From assembly GCA_965223035.1 (NCBI GenBank), contig OZ244980.1:4712001-4776000 (forward strand): a DNA stretch of 64,000 nt, written 5' to 3'. Below the pieces are notes generated by a model. That model saw nothing but the letters and a program-made list of their open reading frames with translations. It was not told where the DNA came from and searched no databases. This document shows positions 27,353 through 36,371 of this stretch, piece after piece (within the stretch, counting starts at the first letter, position 1; the number at the start of each line of letters is the position of its first letter). A program made the translations under genes and the position numbers. The DNA is from CAMDPA01 sp965223035 (GTDB taxonomy: Bacteria; Pseudomonadota; Alphaproteobacteria; Rhizobiales; Hyphomicrobiaceae).

Positions 27353-28096
27353 TTATTCGGCGGCATCAACCATCGGCTCGATCATCGGATCTGAGCATAG
27401 GAATTGATCTTGCATCAGTTGAAACCGCTGCGACGCAACCTCGTAGTCACTCGGCCGTCCTATATCGAGCCATTCGTTATCGCTCAGGTAGACTTTGACC
27501 CGGTCTCCCGCGTCAACAAGCCGTTGCACCACATCCGGCAGATCGACGTATGAGTTTGGTCGGTAAGCACTGAGGGCGCGCCGGTTGAAGACATAGACGC
27601 CCATCGATACATCGTAAGGAATCGTCGGCTTCTCACGGTATCCTGTCACCTGCATGCGGCCATCGAATTCGATCACGCCGAGATCGATCTTCGTGTTGCA
27701 CCGATGGCAGGCGATCGTCAAAGTCGCCCGCGATCGGAGGTGGCTGCGGTAGAGTTCCCCATAATTCAAAGTTGTCAGCACGTCGCCGTTCATGACCAGA
27801 AAGTTTTCCGGCAGGTCGTCGATCAACAGCAGTGGGCCAGTGGTCCCAAGTGGTTGTTCCTCGCGCGAATAGTCGATCTTAATTCCCCAGCGCGAGCCAT
27901 CTTGGAAATAGGCCATGAGCAGCTCGGCGAGATGCCCGACCGCAAGCGTGATATGAGTGAAGCCGGCATTTTTCAATTGTCGAATAACGATCTCTAGGAT
28001 CGGCATGTCGCCCACCGGGACCATGGGTTTTGGAAAGGTCACGGTATAAGGAGCCAATCGACGGCCCCTCCCGCCGGCTAGGATGATCGCTCGCAT
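27353..28096 (-). CDS. NDP-sugar nucleotidyltransferase (sugar-1-phosphate guanylyl/uridylyl type)
   Basis: 247 residues forming a single nucleotidyltransferase domain that activates a sugar-1-phosphate. It has the N-terminal signature ILAGGRGRRLAPYT with the phosphate-binding Gly-rich loop, KPMVPVGDMPILE with the conserved Lys, NGDVLT with the metal-binding Asp, DLGVIEFDG, YREKP, and the C-terminal EWLDIGRPSDYE that closes this family. The length fits stand-alone NTP transferases of the HddC/RfbA-like group. ATG 28096 has GGAG upstream. It is 101 bases downstream of the sugar transferase gene. Confidence 0.9.
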   Translation of the reverse strand: MRAIILAGGRGRRLAPYTVTFPKPMVPVGDMPILEIVIRQLKNAGFTHITLAVGHLAELLMAYFQDGSRWGIKIDYSREEQPLGTTGPLLLIDDLPENFLVMNGDVLTTLNYGELYRSHLRSRATLTIACHRCNTKIDLGVIEFDGRMQVTGYREKPTIPYDVSMGVYVFNRRALSAYRPNSYVDLPDVVQRLVDAGDRVKVYLSDNEWLDIGRPSDYEVASQRFQLMQDQFLCSDPMIEPMVDAAE

Positions 28097-28197
28097 GATA
28101 ATACTCCGCTACGCCCACTTATTGATAATTGTTGAACCACAACGGTCTGGAGCGCATTCAACCGCGCTGCCGAGCGGCCAATCTGCGCCGGCTCGTA

Positions 28198-28875
28198 TCA
28201 CGTCGCTGGAAACTCCCCGTTTTCCTTACCGGGGATGAGAGATTGGTCTTGCTGTGGCTCTCGACCGCCGGCGACGACGGCCGCAACCGATCGAACAATC
28301 CAGCAGACGTCCGACATGTTGCCGGCTTGTTCGTAGTAGCTCAGATCGAGCCCTGCTTTGGCAGGGAACAGATAGCGCTGATAGAACGCGTCGGCATCCT
28401 GGTCGGTGGGATACAAGTCCGCCTCATTGCGGAACGTGGTCTGACTGGGACCAAATATGCCGGGAGTGATCTTCAGCAGCTTTTCATATGGTCCGACATA
28501 ACAGTGCCGAAACTCGGGTATCTCCGGCCGAGGCCCGACGATCGACATGTCGCCGCGAAGGACATTGAACAGCTGCGGTAATTCGTTAAGCTTGGTTTTG
28601 TCGAGCACCTTGCCGACGCGGCTGTAGCGATGGTCGTTGGTTAACGTCACCTTCGGTCCTGCACCACAGTTGCGATTGATGAATTTCCGAAACTTGTAGA
28701 TCTGAAAAATGCGGCCGAGGCGGCCAACACGCTTTTGACGAAATAGAACCGGCCCTCCGTCCTCGAGCCATATGGCCAGAGCGACCAACACCAAAACCGG
28801 CAGTGCAACCACAATCCCAACGGATGCAACTACGACATCAAGCAGACGCTTCTTAAACGGCACACCGGGATCCAT
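28198..28875 (-). CDS. Undecaprenyl-phosphate sugar phosphotransferase (bacterial sugar transferase family)
   Basis: About 225 residues: one N-terminal membrane helix (VVVASVGIVVALPVLVLVALAIWL) followed by the cytoplasmic catalytic domain of the WbaP/PssA-type family (GGPVLFRQKRVGRLGR, IYKFRKF, LNELPQLFNVLRGDMSIVGPRPEIPEF). It starts repeat-unit assembly by moving a sugar-1-phosphate to undecaprenyl phosphate. It is a short form without the extra N-terminal helices of WbaP. ATG 28875 is used; TTG 28926 would add 17 residues, and neither has a clear ribosome site. It is the first gene of the leftward exopolysaccharide series, so the AT-rich stretch upstream (about 28960-29100) likely carries the main promoter. 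Confidence 0.88.
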   Translation of the reverse strand: MDPGVPFKKRLLDVVVASVGIVVALPVLVLVALAIWLEDGGPVLFRQKRVGRLGRIFQIYKFRKFINRNCGAGPKVTLTNDHRYSRVGKVLDKTKLNELPQLFNVLRGDMSIVGPRPEIPEFRHCYVGPYEKLLKITPGIFGPSQTTFRNEADLYPTDQDADAFYQRYLFPAKAGLDLSYYEQAGNMSDVCWIVRSVAAVVAGGREPQQDQSLIPGKENGEFPAT

Positions 28876-29303
28876 AAAGATTTGAACGTTGCGCAAAGAC
28901 GGACTCTGCTCAATCGATCCGGCCAAGCTACCGCAGTTCGGGTGAATTGGCCCAAACGCGAATTGCTAAATAGGCTCTCAACTTCCCTGATGTAAATAGT
29001 AGAATGCTGTTTAGGGTTACTTTAATATATCTGTATTCATTCATCACACGAATATTGAGGCCTGGCCAGTCTTCTTAATACAAAGCTAACATTGCAATTT
29101 ATCTCAATTTGACCCCGTGTTGCGGTCGGTACCGCACAAAGCTCGCCGTTTTTGGGACGCGCACATCCGTCGGTCGGCGATGATAGGGCGGCATACCGCT
29201 TGCACCTTTCCAACGCTGGAACGACCTGCACTTGATCGGTCTTAAGACGAACCCGATGAAGGATGGAAGCGTTGCTCTCACCCTTCACAGCGATCATCTC
29301 CGT

Positions 29304-29345
29304 GCGTTTCAGTGTGAGCCGGAACCATCCCGTTCCCCCTCCCAA
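29304..29345 (-). repeat. Dispersed repeat, second family, copy 7 (reverse orientation)
   Basis: The plus strand reads CGTTTCAGTGTGAGCCGGAA and CCATCCCGTTCCCCCTCCC, the complement of the family core. Confidence 0.6.
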
Positions 29346-29472
29346 CCGCCCACGCCATTGGGCCTTTGGGCGGCTCGGTGGGAGGCGGGCAGACAAAGCC
29401 AGTTCGCCGCAGGGGAAACCAACAAGTGCTTGGGTTGGACGCTTTTGCAGCACCACCTCAAGGGACGCTGAC

Positions 29473-29570
29473 CTAGAGCAACTTTAAGAGCGATCATCTT
29501 TGCGCCTTAAATCGGAACCGGCGCAAGTGGAATCGGCGTTGCGGTTCCGATTTAAGGCGCGATGATCTAG
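29473..29570 (+). repeat. CTAG palindromic repeat, internally deleted form (copy g)
   Basis: CTAGAGCAA is joined directly to the linker end (CTTTAAGAG) and the complete hairpin B, so most of hairpin A is deleted while both CTAG ends remain. Confidence 0.83.
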
Positions 29571-29764
29571 GCCATGCGCGATGGCATCGCGCTGCAACCG
29601 GCTCCCCGCGGCGGCATGAATGCGCCGAGGGCACGTTGCACGGCCGCCTGCGCCCGGATCGGGTTGGCTTTGACGCCGATCAGCAGCGTTAACTGCACAC
29701 GGCTTCGCCTGCGAGGGCACACGCAAACCGGCTCCGAATACAGATGGTCATGCCGCAAGGCTGA

Positions 29765-30583
29765 TCATCGGCCCATTGCCGGCCCCGGCTGCGGTTGGGT
29801 GGCGGTGGCCCGGAACGGCCTGGCCCCTGCCAGTGGTTGCGGCCGTGGTTGGGGGGTCGGCGCCGGTTGCACCGAGCCGTTAGCGGAGGCCGCCGAGTCG
29901 TCGGGATAGGCGCCGGCGATCGCCACCATCGGCTGCGCGGTTCCGGCATGCTCGTCCCCGCCCGCCGGACTGGGCGACGCGGGCAGCGTTCTGGGTTGAG
30001 CCAGGCGATACTGGCGGTGGCGCCACCGCGCATGCTCGCTCCACGGCTCCGGCTGACACGCGCACCCGTTAACCATCGTCCTGCGATATCGGAATGCATT
30101 GGCCAGGCTCCTGTAGGCCCGTCCCGACAAATCGACCGCCGCCGTTATGCTGCGGCTATGGCGCGGGCGATAAAATAGCCGCGCATCCGCGAACGCGCAT
30201 CGCCGGCGGCAGGCCTCGGCATCGCGCGGGAACTGGCCGCTCGTCACACCGTGGCTGATGGGGAAATAGAAGCCGTCGCACAAGCGGACGCAATAGGTGC
30301 TATAGCCGCCATAAAGATCGAAGATGGCGCTCGCGAGATCGCCGTCGGCCCAACGGCCATCGCCATCGATGATCCAGCTCGGCTGGGTCGTGGCAGACAA
30401 GGGAGCGCGCGCGCTCGGCAGCGGCTGCGGCGTCACCATCCACCCGCTGGTCGATGGCCTGGTTTCAGTCTGGGCCAACGCGGTCTCAAGAAACGTCACA
30501 CAGACTGCCGAGGATAACACGGCGGCCACACATCCGGTCCGCGCCAGCCCATTTATCCGGCCGCCGACCCGCCCAACCAACAT
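29765..30583 (-). CDS. DUF2865 family secreted protein, paralogue 1
   Basis: About 272 residues. An N-terminal signal peptide (VAAVLSSAVCVTFLETALAQ) precedes the DUF2865 core YCVRLCDGFYFPIS with two conserved Cys, then CRRRC, RLFY and a later NGCACQPEP Cys pair. The C-terminal third is proline- and alanine-rich low complexity. DUF2865 proteins are common in Hyphomicrobiales and have no known function; the Cys pattern suggests a disulfide-stabilised extracytoplasmic domain. ATG 30583 gives a proper signal peptide; TTG 30652 would add 23 residues. A paralogue follows at 30911, same direction. Confidence 0.75.
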   Translation of the reverse strand: MLVGRVGGRINGLARTGCVAAVLSSAVCVTFLETALAQTETRPSTSGWMVTPQPLPSARAPLSATTQPSWIIDGDGRWADGDLASAIFDLYGGYSTYCVRLCDGFYFPISHGVTSGQFPRDAEACRRRCAFADARLFYRPRHSRSITAAVDLSGRAYRSLANAFRYRRTMVNGCACQPEPWSEHARWRHRQYRLAQPRTLPASPSPAGGDEHAGTAQPMVAIAGAYPDDSAASANGSVQPAPTPQPRPQPLAGARPFRATATQPQPGPAMGR

Positions 30584-30831
30584 CAAATCCAAATCTACAC
30601 GCCAACCCACGCTACTCACCCACGGTGCGGATTGGGTGCGCGCGAACCTCAAACCGATTCGATGGTCAAGGACCGAACGGCGCTCCGCCCGACCCGGCCA
30701 ACTTTAGCCGAGCTTCGCAAATGAGTTCTGAACATCGATAAATTATGACTAAATCAGTTCCGCCTTAGGCGAAATCGCTGTGCCGGCCCGTTCTCCCGCC
30801 CGGCCGCCCACAACCGGGCGCTGGGACGGCC

Positions 30832-30875
30832 GTATGGTGAGTGGGATGGTGCCAGCACGCTTTGCAACGCGAGAG
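30832..30875 (+). repeat. Dispersed repeat, second family, copy 8 (short)
   Basis: TGAGTGGGATGGTGCCAGCA followed by CGCTTTGCAACGCG. It lies in the 327-bp gap between the two DUF2865 genes (30584-30910), which also holds an AT-rich stretch near 30720-30760 that may be the promoter of paralogue 1. Confidence 0.5.
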
Positions 30876-30910
30876 CGGAACCAGGGCATCGGCCGGCGCG
30901 AGCGACGGGT

Positions 30911-32026
30911 TCATCGCTTGTTGCGGCGGCGGGTGTTGCGGTACGACTTAGCCGCTTTGCCCGAGCCACGCGCCGCAGAGGATTGACGACGGTACCTCCG
31001 CTTGGCGGGAACGGCTTGCGTCGCGCTGTTCGGCACCGTGACCCGCAAGGCCTCGGCGCCCAATGCCGGCGCAGCAGCGGTCTGTGCCCGTGTCGTGGCG
31101 TCGGGCGTCGCGGTCGGCTTCGGTGCCAAGATCGCGGGTGGTTGGGGCCGCAGGCTCGGCGCTTCAATGGCGCCCGAGACAGCCCCCAAAGTGAGCGCCC
31201 TCGGCGCGTTGGCGGCCGCCTGCACACTGCCGGCACGAGGCTCGGACACGGTCGCTGTTCGGGCTGAATTCTTGAGCCGAGCCAGTTCTAAAGAAGCGGC
31301 CTTATCGCCATTCCGAATCCGTTCGGCCAGCGCGTAGATGTGATGTCGCAATCGTGACACCTGCTCCCACGGGTGCGGCTTGCATTTGCAGTTCAAGTCG
31401 TAGGTTGTTCGAAACAGATTGGCGGTGCCAAGTCCGCTATAGGGTTGACCCTTTAGATCCGAATAAAGGTTGATGTCGGGATCCGCACCGCGTTGGACGA
31501 ACAGGCGCCCCGTCGGACAGCGACGCTGGCATTGTGCCGCATCCCGCGCAAAGTCACGCGACGACGCATTCTGGCTGATCGGAAAAAAGGCGCCATCGCA
31601 GAGCCGCACGCAGACCGTGCGATAGCCGGTCAGCACGACCGGTGCCGGACGCTGCCGGCGACGCGGCGAGGATCGTTTGATGGTTCTTTTGACGGAGCGA
31701 GGCTTCGGGCGCGAGGACCGCCAAAACCGTTCTGAGGTGATATTTTGCAGCCATTCATCATCCAACACCGCGCCTCGAACCACAGCGTCTTGGGCGGTTG
31801 CAGCACGGGCCAAAACACAGGTTTGGTCGCCAGGGTCAGACCCGCGCGAGTGCCAATTGACGGTGATTATCGCGCCTGCCATCGCGGTGGCGACCATCAG
31901 CCCAACCCGTCGTGGCTTGATGAGCGCACCGGTCCAGCCATACAGGGTCGTGGTGGGGCTGACAGCTCGCCTTAGTCCTACGTCGCGTCGGTTCCCGGGA
32001 GGCGGCCGTGCGCCATACGCAAGCAT
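30911..32026 (-). CDS. DUF2865 family protein, paralogue 2
   Basis: 371 residues. An Arg-rich N-terminus leads into one membrane-spanning or signal-anchor segment (VGLMVATAMAGAIITVNW at about residue 41), then a basic linker (KPRSVKRTIKRSSPRRRQR) and the DUF2865 core VCVRLCDGAFFPIS, CQRRC and NCKCKP with the same six-Cys layout as paralogue 1. The tail is low-complexity Ala/Pro/Arg ending in RNTRRRNKR. Function unknown. Sequence between the cores differs considerably, so the duplication is old. ATG 32026 lacks a ribosome site; ATG 31897 near the membrane segment is an alternative. Confidence 0.72.
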   Translation of the reverse strand: MLAYGARPPPGNRRDVGLRRAVSPTTTLYGWTGALIKPRRVGLMVATAMAGAIITVNWHSRGSDPGDQTCVLARAATAQDAVVRGAVLDDEWLQNITSERFWRSSRPKPRSVKRTIKRSSPRRRQRPAPVVLTGYRTVCVRLCDGAFFPISQNASSRDFARDAAQCQRRCPTGRLFVQRGADPDINLYSDLKGQPYSGLGTANLFRTTYDLNCKCKPHPWEQVSRLRHHIYALAERIRNGDKAASLELARLKNSARTATVSEPRAGSVQAAANAPRALTLGAVSGAIEAPSLRPQPPAILAPKPTATPDATTRAQTAAAPALGAEALRVTVPNSATQAVPAKRRYRRQSSAARGSGKAAKSYRNTRRRNKR

Positions 32027-32341
32027 GTCTTAATCCAAACTTGAGTCTGTCGTCGCTTTAACCCGTCTAACATCACCGTTAAGCAGCATCGAGAGCCAAT
32101 GCAACTTATGGTCGCAAAAAGGTTAACATCTGCAGACTGATCGATCTTTTGGCAGATCGGCGAGGCCAACGGTGTCAATGCGGACGCCGACCGTCCGGCC
32201 ATCACATACGGCCGCGCAGATTCTCGATTGCCCCGCGTGACGGCCGCGTGACATAGTCCGACGCGCGCCCGTCCAGCGCAGATGCCGCGGACGCAGGCTG
32301 ATCGTCAACGAATCCAATCAGGGCAAGGGGTGATACCAACG
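32027..32341. other. 315-bp divergent intergenic region
   Basis: Separates the leftward DUF2865 gene from the rightward TRAP operon and should hold promoters for both. No gene, repeat or clear operator was recognised. Confidence 0.4.
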
Positions 32342-33343
32342 ATGAAGCTGATAGCGTTCGCACTGACCGCAGCCGTCGCAGGGATCGGATTTTCGACCAA
32401 CGCCACCGCACAAATCCGGATCAAGGTCGGCACCTTCGTCCCGGCCAAGAGCGTCGGTGTATCGCGGGTGATCAAACCATGGATGGCAGCGGTTGAGGCG
32501 CAAACCGGCAACAAGGTCAAGCTGCAGGGGTTCTGGGGCGGAACGCTCGGCAAAAGCCCGTTTAAGCAATTCGAGCTGGTCAAGAATGGCGTCGCCGATG
32601 TGACCTGGGTGCTACCCGGCTATACCGCGGGACAATTCCCTCAGATGGGCATTTTCGAGCTGCCCTTCTTATTCCGTAATGCGACGGAAGCGTCGGTGGT
32701 CGGCTGGAAGCTGCACCAACGCGGCCTGTACAAGGGCCTTCAGGACGTACATTTGATCGGCTTTTTCGCCTCCGAACCCAATGCATTGTTCATGCGCCAA
32801 CCGATCAAGTCATTGGCTGAGCTCGGCAACAAGAAAATCCGTTCCGCCGGCTCGATCCACGCCAAGTGGCTGAATGCGCTGAATGCCAGCCCGCAAACGT
32901 TATCATCGGCGCAAATGAACGAGGCCTTGAACCGGGGAACGATCGACGGCGTCGTGCAGGGTTGGACCGGGATGCGGACGTTCAAGACCATGCCGCTGGT
33001 GCAACAGGCCTACAATGTGCCGGTCGGCGTGATCCCGTTCCTTTTGATCATGAATAAAAAAACGTGGAATGGGCTGCCCAAGGACGTGCAAGCGGCGGTG
33101 ATGGAACATGGCGGCCTTAAAATGGCGCGCATGGGCGGCAAAGCCTACACCACGATCGGTGAGTCGATCCGCAGCAAAGCGCGCTCCGATGGCAAACCGG
33201 CGATCACCGAACCCTCCCCGGCCGAACTCCAGCAACACCGCCAGCAAGCCCAACCGATTTATGACTGGTGGATCGGCAAGACCGAACGCGGCAAGCAGGT
33301 GCACGACGCCGTCGTAGACGAACTCAAACAGCTCCGTGGCTGA
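32342..33343 (+). CDS. TRAP transporter substrate-binding protein (DctP family), system 1
   Basis: 333 residues with a signal peptide (cleavage after TNATA) and the DctP fold: KVGTFVPAKS near the mature N-terminus, WGGTLGKSPFKQFELVKNGVADVTWV, the domain-crossing KKIRSAG segment with the Arg that in characterised DctP proteins binds the substrate carboxylate, LSSAQMNEALNRGTIDGVVQGW, and NKKTWNGLPKDVQAAV. It binds an organic acid or related solute in the periplasm for the DctQM permease. ATG 32342 gives the signal peptide and has AAGGGGTG upstream. The stop overlaps the start of the DctQ gene. Confidence 0.92.
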   Translation: MKLIAFALTAAVAGIGFSTNATAQIRIKVGTFVPAKSVGVSRVIKPWMAAVEAQTGNKVKLQGFWGGTLGKSPFKQFELVKNGVADVTWVLPGYTAGQFPQMGIFELPFLFRNATEASVVGWKLHQRGLYKGLQDVHLIGFFASEPNALFMRQPIKSLAELGNKKIRSAGSIHAKWLNALNASPQTLSSAQMNEALNRGTIDGVVQGWTGMRTFKTMPLVQQAYNVPVGVIPFLLIMNKKTWNGLPKDVQAAVMEHGGLKMARMGGKAYTTIGESIRSKARSDGKPAITEPSPAELQQHRQQAQPIYDWWIGKTERGKQVHDAVVDELKQLRG

Positions 33344-33899
33344 TCCCGAGCTTGCCGACCACCCCGGCGAGAGCGCCGCGATCGACGCCGGGCTGGATCG
33401 GATCACCCAATTCATAGCTCTGACCGGCTTTGGCGGGCTCGGGTTGATCGCGCTATTGACGTTCTACGATGGCGGCGCCCGCTATATTGGCCTGCCGCGG
33501 ATCAACGGATTTTCCGACTATGCGCAGGTGGCCTATGCCATCGTGATCGCCAGCTGCTTCCCCGCGGTCCTGCTGCGCTGCAACAACATCACGATCCGCT
33601 TTCTCGGCCGCTGGCTCGGGACCCGGGCGGGCAACTGGCTGGAAACCTTCGGCTCGGTGATTACGCTGATCTTTTTCAGCCTCATCGTTTGGCAGTTCTT
33701 CCGGCTGACGCTGGATTATCAGCAGGCTGGGCGCACAACCCAGACGATAGAAATGCCATTGGCCCCATGGTGGTGGGTAACGACGTCGATCATCGCGCTG
33801 TGCGTCCCGGTGCAAGCCTATATCTTCGGTCGCAATTTTTGGCTGTCGGTCACGGGTCGCCGGGTTCCGGTGCATGAGCAGATGACGTCGGACGCCTAG
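33336..33899 (+). CDS. TRAP transporter small permease (DctQ family), system 1
   Basis: 187-residue membrane protein with four predicted helices, the DctQ topology. GTG 33336 is the start; it overlaps the DctP stop by eight bases, indicating translational coupling. Typical small-subunit features are LLRCNNITIRFLGRWLG between helices 2 and 3 and the aromatic-rich MPLAPWWWVTTSIIAL near helix 4. The large subunit gene is 180 bp further on, an unusually wide gap filled by a dispersed repeat. Confidence 0.87.
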   Translation: MADPELADHPGESAAIDAGLDRITQFIALTGFGGLGLIALLTFYDGGARYIGLPRINGFSDYAQVAYAIVIASCFPAVLLRCNNITIRFLGRWLGTRAGNWLETFGSVITLIFFSLIVWQFFRLTLDYQQAGRTTQTIEMPLAPWWWVTTSIIALCVPVQAYIFGRNFWLSVTGRRVPVHEQMTSDA

Positions 33900-33956
33900 A
33901 TCACGTCCATCTCAGGCTGATGTGCCTTGCCGGTTCGATCCTCCAGCCCTGCCAGC

Positions 33957-34021
33957 CAATGCACGATGTTGTGGTTGGCCGGGTGGGGGAGCGTACTGGT
34001 CCCAGCTCATACTGAAGCGCA
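33957..34021 (+). repeat. Dispersed repeat, second family, copy 9, inside a TRAP operon
   Basis: Well-preserved copy: CAATGCACGATGTTGTGG, TTGGCCGGGTGGGGGAGCG, TGGTCCCAGCTCATACTGAA, GCGC. It lies between dctQ and dctM, which are normally adjacent or overlapping. Confidence 0.65.
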
Positions 34022-34079
34022 CACAGGCCCACCGGTCTCGATGTGATCGCATTGACGAACGGCAAATGGACGACACGCA

Positions 34080-35387
34080 ATGGATTCTTTGACGACGGGT
34101 CTGCTGGGGCTGGCGGCAATGTTTATGTTGATCGCGCTCCATGTGCCGATCGGCATCGCCATGGGGGTTGTCGGCGTGGTCGGTTGCGGGCTCATCATCG
34201 GCTGGGCACCGGCGGTCACTTTGGTGGCCACGGAACCGTCGTCGGCGATCTCAAGTGAGGGTCTGGCCGTCATCGCCATGTTCCTGCTGATGGGCAATTT
34301 CGCCCACGTCGGGGGGCTGTCCGCGGAGCTGTACCGATTGGCCTATGCCTTCTTAGGTCATCTGCGGGGCGGTCTGGCGATGGCGACGGTGGGCGCATGC
34401 GCCGGGTTCGGGGCGGTGTGCGGCTCATCGGTTGCGACCGCAGCGACGATGGCCCGAGTCGCCCTGCCGGAGATGGTGAAGCGCGACTACTCACCGGCGT
34501 TGGCGTCCGGCACAATTGCCGCGGGAGGCACGCTGGGCATGATCATACCGCCGTCGGTGTTGATGATCCTTTATGGCATCCTCACCGAGAATTCGATCAT
34601 CGCGCTGTTTCTGGCCGGTATCGTCCCCGGGCTGTTGGCGGTCATCACCTATTTTGCAGCGATCCGGATCACCACCTTAATCGCTCCGGGCGCGGCGCCG
34701 ATCGGACCGCGTGCAGGTTGGACCGAGCGGTTTGGGACGATCAAAGAAAGCTGGGCGGTCATCGCTCTTGCGTTCAGCGTGTCGGGCGGAATCTATTCCG
34801 GCATATTCACCGTGACCGAAGCGGCATCGGTGGGCGCCGTCATGGCTTTTTTTATTGCTCTGCTTCGGCGCCGGCTTGACTGGTCGTCACTGCTCGGCTG
34901 CTTCGGGGAAACCGCCGCCAACACCGGGTTGATCTTCGTGATCATCATCGGCGCCTCGATCTTCAGCTATTTCGCGACACTGTCCGGGTTGCCGGCGGCA
35001 ATCGTTGCCGGGATCGAATCGCTCGATTTGCCGCCTTACCTGGTCATCATTTTACTGCAGATCATGTATCTGTTGCTGGGGTCGATCTTCGACACGGTGG
35101 CCGCCATGGTGCTGACCTTACCGTTCGTCTACCCGTTGATCATCAGCATGGGATTTGATCCGATCTGGTGGGGCGTGATCAACATCGTCGTGATGGAGAT
35201 CGGCATGATCACACCGCCGATCGGCATCAACGTGTTCGTGTTGCATGGCGTCGCCAAGACGGTGCCGCTTAAGACCATCTTTAAGGGCATCATTCCATTT
35301 TTTCTGGCTGACATCGTTCGGTTGATGCTGCTGACCTTCCTACCTGTGATCAGTCTGTGGCTGCCCGGCGCGATGGGGTGGCTGTGA
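34080..35387 (+). CDS. TRAP transporter large permease (DctM family), system 1
   Basis: 435 residues with 11-12 predicted helices, the ion-coupled transport subunit. Family blocks are LHVPIGIAMGVVG near helix 1, GACAGFGAVCGSSVATAATM, GGTLGMIIPPSVLMILYG, VTEAASVGAVMAF, and IEIGMITPPIGINVFVL-like sequence near the end (EIGMITPPIGINVF). It forms the permease with DctQ and imports the solute delivered by DctP using a cation gradient. The gene should be co-transcribed with dctPQ despite the inserted repeat. Confidence 0.91.
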   Translation: MDSLTTGLLGLAAMFMLIALHVPIGIAMGVVGVVGCGLIIGWAPAVTLVATEPSSAISSEGLAVIAMFLLMGNFAHVGGLSAELYRLAYAFLGHLRGGLAMATVGACAGFGAVCGSSVATAATMARVALPEMVKRDYSPALASGTIAAGGTLGMIIPPSVLMILYGILTENSIIALFLAGIVPGLLAVITYFAAIRITTLIAPGAAPIGPRAGWTERFGTIKESWAVIALAFSVSGGIYSGIFTVTEAASVGAVMAFFIALLRRRLDWSSLLGCFGETAANTGLIFVIIIGASIFSYFATLSGLPAAIVAGIESLDLPPYLVIILLQIMYLLLGSIFDTVAAMVLTLPFVYPLIISMGFDPIWWGVINIVVMEIGMITPPIGINVFVLHGVAKTVPLKTIFKGIIPFFLADIVRLMLLTFLPVISLWLPGAMGWL

Positions 35388-35689
35388 CGGTCACGGCGCG
35401 ACCTACTGATCGCTCACAGACCGTATTGGTGTTAGCGGTGCCGGCTGCATGATGTTGGCCTTGACACGGCGCCGCCAAGGCCCGGACCACCGTTGTCGGC
35501 GAAAGCCGTCTCCCGGTTGGTCGCGGTCGCCGTCAGCGATCGGCCGATCAGTTGGACTTGACCGCCTGCTCTGGTTCGAGATCATGTCCGACGCTTGAAG
35601 CGCAGCAACGCTTCCGACCGGTCGGATGATGCGCAATGTGACCCCGACAGTGGCCGCCCAATAGAGCGCACCTGCGCAAGGATCAGTGC
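35388..35689. other. 302-bp gap, nothing recognised
   Basis: No gene, palindromic repeat or clear terminator identified between dctM and the methyltransferase gene. Confidence 0.4.
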
Positions 35690-36181
35690 ATGTCAACACG
35701 TCGCCCATCGGATAACCCGGCCGCACCGCGCGGCTACTACGCTATCGGGGCCGAGCGGATCTCCAAGGCCCTGAACCTGGGCAACATCATGCGCTCAGCG
35801 CATGCATTCGGCGCAAGTTTCACATTCACGATCGGCGCCACCTATCAGGCGCTCGAAGCCCGCGCCGACACGTCGAAGGGACACTGGCACCTGCCGCACT
35901 ACAACTGGCCGAACCATGAGGCTATCGCGCTGCCAACCGGCTGCGTGTTGGTCGGCGTCGAGCTGATCGAAGAGGCGATCGAGCTGCCGCGCTTCCGCCA
36001 TCCTCCGCGCGCGGCCTACGTGTTTGGACCGGAGCGCGGCTCGCTTTCCCCAGCGCTTTTGGCGCGCTGCGATCACGTGGTGAAAATTCCGGCCCGGTTT
36101 TGCGTCAACGTCTCGATCGCGGCGGCGATCGTCATGTACGACCGCTATCGCGCGCGCGTGACCTCGCCGCGGTTGCCTTAG
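35690..36181 (+). CDS. SPOUT-class RNA 2'-O-methyltransferase (TrmH/SpoU-like)
   Basis: 163 residues, only the catalytic SPOUT domain, which methylates a ribose 2'-OH in tRNA or rRNA using S-adenosylmethionine in a trefoil-knot fold. The three SpoU motifs are present: motif 1 LGNIMRSAHAFG near residue 32, motif 2 YVFGPERGSLS near residue 108, motif 3 CVNVSIAAAIVMYDRY near residue 138. The target base is unknown. The stop TAG coincides with the TAGATCATCG end of a palindromic repeat. Confidence 0.88.
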   Translation: MSTRRPSDNPAAPRGYYAIGAERISKALNLGNIMRSAHAFGASFTFTIGATYQALEARADTSKGHWHLPHYNWPNHEAIALPTGCVLVGVELIEEAIELPRFRHPPRAAYVFGPERGSLSPALLARCDHVVKIPARFCVNVSIAAAIVMYDRYRARVTSPRLP

Positions 36182-36273
36182 ATCATCGCGCCTTAAATCG
36201 GAACCGCAACGCCGATTCCAATTGCGCCGGTTCCGATTTAAGGCGCAAAGATGATCGCTCTTAAAGTGTAGAG
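36178..36273 (-). repeat. CTAG palindromic repeat, hairpin B plus linker, reverse orientation (copy h)
   Basis: Reads outward from the methyltransferase stop: TAGATCATCGCGCCTTAAAT, loop, complement, then CTTAAAGTGTAGAGCA at the other end. Hairpin A is missing. It separates two convergent genes (methyltransferase and CYTH protein). The left end reads TTAG rather than CTAG. Confidence 0.8.
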
Positions 36274-36371
36274 CATGTCCGCCACAGACGGACTTGCGCA
36301 AGCTCGCGATCCGCGTCCGCCGTTAAACCTGGGCTGTCGACCTTGCCGACGCGCAAGGCCTGTCGGCTGGC

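Larger units (their letters stand above)
28876..29764. other. 889-bp region without a gene
   Basis: From about 28960 to 29100 the DNA is AT-rich and a probable promoter region for the leftward exopolysaccharide genes. From 29304 on it contains a reversed second-family repeat and a palindromic repeat (29473-29570). No ORF in it shows coding signs. Confidence 0.55.
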
